Assembly (NCBI RefSeq): GCF_013177455.1
Contig: NZ_CP053660.1
Location: 1,736,001 to 1,800,000, forward strand
Origin: Nocardioides marmotae
GTDB taxonomy: Bacteria; Actinomycetota; Actinomycetes; Propionibacteriales; Nocardioidaceae
DNA length: 64,000 nucleotides
Direction of reading: 5' to 3'
The position numbers were made by a program, and so were the translations under genes. This document shows positions 60,317 through 64,000 of this stretch, one piece after another (position 1 is the stretch's first letter; the number at the start of each line of letters is the position of its first letter). The notes under the pieces are model-generated. The model ran no database searches and was not told where the DNA came from. It worked only from the letters and a program-made list of their open reading frames with translations.

Positions 60317-61585
60317 CTATGTCCTTCGGTGGAAGGCGACCCGCCCGCCGGGCAGGTGGGTGGTCTCGTAGGCGGGGTCGTGGATCCGGGTGTGGTGCCG
60401 GGGGCAGAGGTTCCGGGCGTTGGCCAGGTCGGTCGTCCCGCCGCTGGACCAGGGCTGGTCGTGGTGGGCGTGGCAGAGATGGGCCGGCCAGTCGCACCCC
60501 TCGGCGGTGCAGGTCGGCTGGGTCAGGTTCAGCCCCCGCCGCTGAGCACCGGAGAACAGCCGCGTCCTCCGACCGAGGTCGAGCAGCTCGGACCTCGAGC
60601 CCAGCACGGCCGGGATCAGTCCGGCCTCGCACGCCAGCCGCCGGGCGGTGGCGGCGGAGATGACCCCGCCGTCGTCGAGCACCCCGGGCGCCAGCCCGTC
60701 CATGAGCGAGTCGACGTCGATGGTCACGACGACGGTGGCGTTGAGCCCGCCGAGCTTGGGGAGCTGGTCGGTGGGGAGGCGTTCGAGGAGCTCGCAGAAC
60801 GCATCGCCCATCCGCTCCGGCGAGGGGCGTCGCTCGACCTGCTCGGCTGCCTCGGCGTCGGGGTCCTTGGTGGTGGCCTGGTGCTTCGGCGCGGCGAACG
60901 CGAGCAGCATCTTGTGCAGCATCGCGCCGTGCAGCTCGGGAATGGAGAACTTCCCGCGCACCGATCCCTTGCCGTCGGGGCACATCGTCAGCCACGCATT
61001 CGCCCGAGCCTCCCGCTCCTCCCGCTCCAAGGCCCGGGCATCCCGGGCCTCCCCGATCTCGGGCGCGACCACGGTCAGGACATGCTTGGCGAGCACCGCG
61101 AGCGTCTTCGGGTCGAGGTGCTGCGCCTCGGAAAGGAGGTGTTGCTCGGCCCGCGCCGGGACCGTCGGATCCTCCAGGTCCTCGGGCAGCCGGTCGACAC
61201 ACGTGGTGATGACGCGGGCGTGGTCGACGCTGATCGCACCCTCGACCAGCGCAGCCGAGGTCGGCTCGTGCCGCTCCAGGGACTCCGCCAGCCGCGCCCG
61301 GCCCTTCGCCACCCGACGCTCCTGCCTGGTGCGGTGCGCCCACCACGAAGCGGTGTCGGTCGCGCCGGCCCGCTCACCGGCATGCCGCCGGTCGGCCTCC
61401 GCGACCAGCCGCAGCTCCAACGCCTCGGCCTGCGCACGCAGCCGCGACACCTCCACCAGGGTCGCTTCGACGTCCTCGTCGGACATCGACCACAGCTCCG
61501 CGGTCGCCGCTGCACGGGTCTTCTTCCGGGACTTTGCGACAGCCCGGCACACGGTGTGTGCGTGGTGTCGCGAGTCCTTGGCCAT
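60317..61585 (-). CDS. HNH endonuclease with DUF222 (13E12 repeat family)
   Basis: 422 residues. A helical DUF222 domain (residues ~20-300, with RRHAGERAGATDTASWWAHRTRQERRVAKGRARL and VEGAISVDHARVI) precedes a C-terminal HNH: CTAEGCDWPAHLCHAHHDQPWSSGG, then NARNLCPRHHTRIHD. This is the abundant actinobacterial 13E12-type family, often multicopy and thought to be mobile. The cysteine pairs and HH-N-H residues are intact, so it may be active. ATG 61585 is chosen; a longer frame exists upstream. An inverted repeat lies 63 bp before the start. Confidence 0.87.
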   Translation of the reverse strand: MAKDSRHHAHTVCRAVAKSRKKTRAAATAELWSMSDEDVEATLVEVSRLRAQAEALELRLVAEADRRHAGERAGATDTASWWAHRTRQERRVAKGRARLAESLERHEPTSAALVEGAISVDHARVITTCVDRLPEDLEDPTVPARAEQHLLSEAQHLDPKTLAVLAKHVLTVVAPEIGEARDARALEREEREARANAWLTMCPDGKGSVRGKFSIPELHGAMLHKMLLAFAAPKHQATTKDPDAEAAEQVERRPSPERMGDAFCELLERLPTDQLPKLGGLNATVVVTIDVDSLMDGLAPGVLDDGGVISAATARRLACEAGLIPAVLGSRSELLDLGRRTRLFSGAQRRGLNLTQPTCTAEGCDWPAHLCHAHHDQPWSSGGTTDLANARNLCPRHHTRIHDPAYETTHLPGGRVAFHRRT

Positions 61586-61647
61586 GGGTCTACTCAAGCA
61601 CTCGCCACCGACAGTCAGGGCGCTGTTTCCCCAGGTCAGACCGCATA

Positions 61648-61664
61648 TCGAGACGAGATCTCGA
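61648..61664. repeat. Inverted repeat upstream of the DUF222-HNH gene
   Basis: TCGAGA and TCTCGA around CGAGA. It lies in the 156-bp gap between this gene and the oxidase; a regulatory site or family-specific flank is possible. Confidence 0.45.
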
Positions 61665-61741
61665 CAAGTTTCAGAGCCGTCCCCGCAACCCCTCGGCACG
61701 ATGCGGGAACCCGCTCCGCGCGCCGCCGGCTGAGCTCGGGC

Positions 61742-63043
61742 TCAGTCGCCCAGCACGCGCCGCAGGTAGGTGTTGGCGAAGACCCGGTCGGGGTCGAGCC
61801 GCTCGCGCAGGGCCAGGAAGTCCCCGAAGCGGGGGTAGACGGCCGCGAGGTCGGCGGCCGCCATCGTGTGCACCTTGCCCCAGTGCGGCCGCCCGCCGGC
61901 GGCGCGGAGCACCGGCTCGACGAGCGCGAAGTAGCGGCGGTGGTCGGCGTCGCGGTGGGTGTGGAAGGCCAGGTAGCACGAGTCCCGGCCGGACGCCGTC
62001 GACAGCGGCACGTCGTCGGCCGGCGTCGAGCGGACCTCGACGGGGAAGCTCACTGTCACGTCGGAGGCGTCGATGACGCGGCGGCACTCGCGCAGCACCT
62101 CGAGCCCGACCTCGCGCGGGACGGCGTACTCCATCTCCCGGAAGACGACGTGGCGCGGCGAGGTGAAGACCCGGTGCGCGACGTCGCTGTAGGTCCGTGC
62201 GCCGAGTGCGCGGGCGCTGACCTGGTTCATCCGCGGGATCACGCCCGGCGCGCGGTTGGCGGCGGCGCTGAGCACCCCGAAGACGGAGTTGGACAAGAAG
62301 TCGTCGTCGAGCCAGGAGCGCCACCGCGGCAGCGGCTCGGCCTCGGAGACGTCGGCGGCGAGCCGGTCGTTGCGCTTGACCAGCGTCCGGTCGGTGTGGG
62401 GGAACCAGTAGAGGTCGACGTGGTGGCTGCTCGCCGTCATCTCGTCGTACGTCGCCAGCGCGGCGTCCCACGCCATCGGCTCCTCGCGGGCCTCCAGCAG
62501 GAACAGCGGCTCGACCCGGAAGGTCAGCGTGGTCAGCACCCCGAGCGCGCCGAGACCGACCCGGGCGAGCTCGAGGACCTCGGGGTTCTCCTCCGCCGTC
62601 GCCCGGAGCACCTCGCCGGTGCCGGTGACCAGCTCCAGGCCGGCCAGCTGGGCGGCCAGCCCACCCGCGAGCCCGCCGGTGCCGTGCGTGCCGGTCGAGA
62701 CCGCGCCGGCGATCGTCTGCTCGGCGATGTCGCCCATGTTGTGCAGGCTCAGGCCGAGCCGCTCGAGCCCCTCGTTGAGGTCCTGGAGCCGGGTGCCGGC
62801 CAGCGCGGTCACGGTCAGCGCCGCGCGGTCGACCGCCACGATCCCGGCCATCGCCGAGGGGACCAGCATCGTCTCCTCCGGCGCGGCGATCGCGGTGAAG
62901 GAGTGGCCGGTGCCGACCATCTTCACCGTGCTGCGGCGCTGCCGCGCGCGCTCGACCTCGGCCGCGATCGCGGCCGCGTCGGCGGGCCGCACCACCCGGC
63001 TCGGACGTGCCTGCTCCAGCCCCGACCAGTTGCTCCACTCCAC
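61742..63043 (-). CDS. FAD-dependent aldonolactone oxidase (D-arabinono-1,4-lactone oxidase family)
   Basis: 433 residues. The PCMH-type FAD domain shows VRPADAAAIAAEVERARQR, GTGHSFTAIA near 44-53, and GDIAEQTIAGAVSTGTHGTG near 103; the C-terminal ALO domain ends with GGRPHWGKVHTM and RLDPDRVFANTYLRRVLG. The usual covalent FAD His position is occupied by His in GHSFT. It oxidises a sugar lactone or alcohol. GTG 63043 follows TAGGTT (63050-63055, minus) by 6 nt. Confidence 0.9.
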   Translation of the reverse strand: MEWSNWSGLEQARPSRVVRPADAAAIAAEVERARQRRSTVKMVGTGHSFTAIAAPEETMLVPSAMAGIVAVDRAALTVTALAGTRLQDLNEGLERLGLSLHNMGDIAEQTIAGAVSTGTHGTGGLAGGLAAQLAGLELVTGTGEVLRATAEENPEVLELARVGLGALGVLTTLTFRVEPLFLLEAREEPMAWDAALATYDEMTASSHHVDLYWFPHTDRTLVKRNDRLAADVSEAEPLPRWRSWLDDDFLSNSVFGVLSAAANRAPGVIPRMNQVSARALGARTYSDVAHRVFTSPRHVVFREMEYAVPREVGLEVLRECRRVIDASDVTVSFPVEVRSTPADDVPLSTASGRDSCYLAFHTHRDADHRRYFALVEPVLRAAGGRPHWGKVHTMAAADLAAVYPRFGDFLALRERLDPDRVFANTYLRRVLGD

Positions 63044-63049
63044 GGCGGC

Positions 63050-63055
63050 AACCTA
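63050..63055 (-). promoter_or_regulatory. -10 hexamer of a leaderless promoter (aldonolactone oxidase)
   Basis: TAGGTT on the minus strand with 6 nt to the GTG at 63043. Confidence 0.5.
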
Positions 63056-63098
63056 TCCGGCGGGCCACGGCGAGGTGCGGGGATCGCCGGGCGCGGGT

Positions 63099-63146
63099 CA
63101 GTCGTCGGCTCAGTCGTCGGCTCAGTCGCCGGGTCAGTCGCCGCGG
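63099..63146. repeat. Four 12-bp tandem units spanning the MFS stop codon
   Basis: CAGTCGTCGGCT twice, then two variants (CAGTCGCCGGGT, CAGTCGCCGCGG). Read on the minus strand each junction carries an in-frame TGA, so the MFS stop is followed by three more in-frame stops 12 bp apart. Confidence 0.75.
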
Positions 63147-64000
63147 GGGAGCAGCTGCGCGGCGAGGGCCGCGACCACCCCGGCGCCGAGGCTGACCAGG
63201 TAGGCGGCCGAGGCGCCCTGGTGGTCGACGACGAAGCCGCTGATCGTCGCGCCGGGCGCGACCCCGGCGACCAGGCCGGTCTGCATGATCGCCATCCCCT
63301 CGGTCAGCCGGCTGCCCGGCACGACCCGCTCGGTCAGCGACATGGTCGCCACCAGCGTCGGGGCGATCGCCAGGCCGCCGGCGAGCAGGACCACGCCCAT
63401 CAGCCACACGGTGTCGACGAAGTAGAGCGGGGCCATTGCACAGGCCATCGCGAAGGCGCCCCAGCGCACCCGGACCGCCGGCCCGCGCTTCCAGGCGACG
63501 GCGCCGGTGACGAAGCCGGCGACCAGGCTGCCGAGCGCCCACACGGCCAGCAGCCCGCCGGCGTACGCCTCGTTGCCCTGCTCGTCGGCGAAGGCCACGG
63601 TGGTCACCTCGGCGGCCCCGAAGAGCACGCCGAGCGCGGCGCTGCCGACCGCCAGCGGCGCCACCGTGCGCCACGGCATCGGCGGGCGGGCGCCGGTGGA
63701 GTGGTCGTGGCGGTGCGGGGGCGGCTCGGTGGCGCGCTGGGCGGCGAAGGCCAGGCTGCCGCTGACGCCCGCGACGATCGCCACGGCCAGGCCGGCGACG
63801 GGGTCCACGGTCGTCGCGAGCAGCGTCACGAGGATCGGGCCGATGATGAAGACCGTCTCGTCGGCGACCGCCTCCAGGGCGTACGCCGTCTGCTTGTCCG
63901 CCGGCGCCTCGAGCACGTAGGACCAGCGGGTCCGCACGCACGAGCCGATCTGGGGCAGCGAGCCGCCGGCGAAGGCCGCCGCGGCGTAGGTCGCGCCGAT
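63134..64000 (-). CDS. MFS transporter (partial, 5' end beyond the window)
   Basis: The last 288 residues are present; the frame is open to the window edge (ATYAAAAFAGGSLPQIGSCVRTRW before the first internal GTG), so the internal start at 63937 is not the true one. About eight membrane helices remain, with VADETVFIIGPILVTLLA, ERVVPGSRLTEGMAIMQTGLVAGVAPGATISGFVVDHQGA near the end, a pattern seen in actinobacterial MFS proteins of unknown substrate. The stop lies in a 12-bp tandem repeat. Confidence 0.85.
   Translation of the reverse strand: MGATYAAAAFAGGSLPQIGSCVRTRWSYVLEAPADKQTAYALEAVADETVFIIGPILVTLLATTVDPVAGLAVAIVAGVSGSLAFAAQRATEPPPHRHDHSTGARPPMPWRTVAPLAVGSAALGVLFGAAEVTTVAFADEQGNEAYAGGLLAVWALGSLVAGFVTGAVAWKRGPAVRVRWGAFAMACAMAPLYFVDTVWLMGVVLLAGGLAIAPTLVATMSLTERVVPGSRLTEGMAIMQTGLVAGVAPGATISGFVVDHQGASAAYLVSLGAGVVAALAAQLLPRGD

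Noticed and set aside
63099..63146. Possible short CRISPR-like array
   Set aside because: Units are contiguous 12-mers without spacers; a simple tandem repeat.

Overview
The window is high-GC chromosomal DNA from an actinomycete, most likely Nocardioides or a close relative in Nocardioidaceae. Supporting markers are the actinobacterial S1 tail, a principal sigma factor with a Lys/Ala-rich N-terminus, SepH, an LprG-P55 type operon, DUF7455, DUF5998, a DUF222 HNH nuclease, many GTG starts and very dense packing. I saw no rRNA, tRNA, CRISPR array or complete insertion sequence. Most of it is ordinary housekeeping DNA; the accessory DNA lies at about 27.0-31.8 kb, 43.7-49.9 kb and 58.7-61.6 kb.

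Layout. 0-11.7 kb: end of rpsA with its terminator, a GlxA-type regulator facing a small membrane protein, an acyl-CoA ligase, coaE overlapping a GH3 lipoprotein gene, a group 2 sigma factor, oligopeptidase B, the pxpABC 5-oxoprolinase operon, and DNA polymerase IV. 11.8-26.4 kb: DUF4192, a glutamate-cysteine ligase family protein, UspA/cupin, an MFS/LacI divergent pair sharing an 18-bp spacer, a nucleotidyltransferase, an HhH-GPD glycosylase, the principal sigma factor, two small-molecule membrane proteins, DUF7455, and a second GyrB-type subunit (parE). 26.4-43.7 kb: TetR/flavodoxin pair, peptidase E, a broken HNH gene, an ABC exporter, a second GH3 lipoprotein, then parC-lprG-P55 and a beta carbonic anhydrase on the minus strand, the protein acetyltransferase Pat, DUF5998 and a phosphodiesterase. 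43.7-49.9 kb: an accessory, partly lower-GC island with a NERD protein, a cysteine-rich orphan, an ApeA/HEPN-like protein, an AAA/STAND-type ATPase, a 38-residue microprotein and a GIY-YIG plus PD-(D/E)XK two-nuclease protein. This is the best candidate for a poorly described (probably anti-phage) system. 50-64 kb: VOC protein, thymidine kinase, beta-propeller membrane protein, rhodanese, SepH, TRIC-type channel, a DrrAB-like exporter, a PCD-like/ASCH pair, a frameshifted lipoprotein chimera, an Imm8-like orphan, DUF222-HNH, an aldonolactone oxidase and the end of an MFS gene.

How the genes fit together. The two type IIA topoisomerase subunits lie 11 kb apart, and parC shares an apparent operon with the lipoprotein/exporter pair for envelope lipids. 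Two sigma factors, a polymerase IV and a glycosylase give a transcription and DNA-maintenance theme, but without obvious co-regulation. A striking non-coding pattern runs through the window: many start codons sit 6-7 nt after a TANNNT (or CANNNT) hexamer, which indicates leaderless transcripts. Twice the hexamers of divergent genes interlock, so that the whole intergenic spacer is 18-24 bp.

Limits: all family names come from reading motifs by eye; no database search was run.
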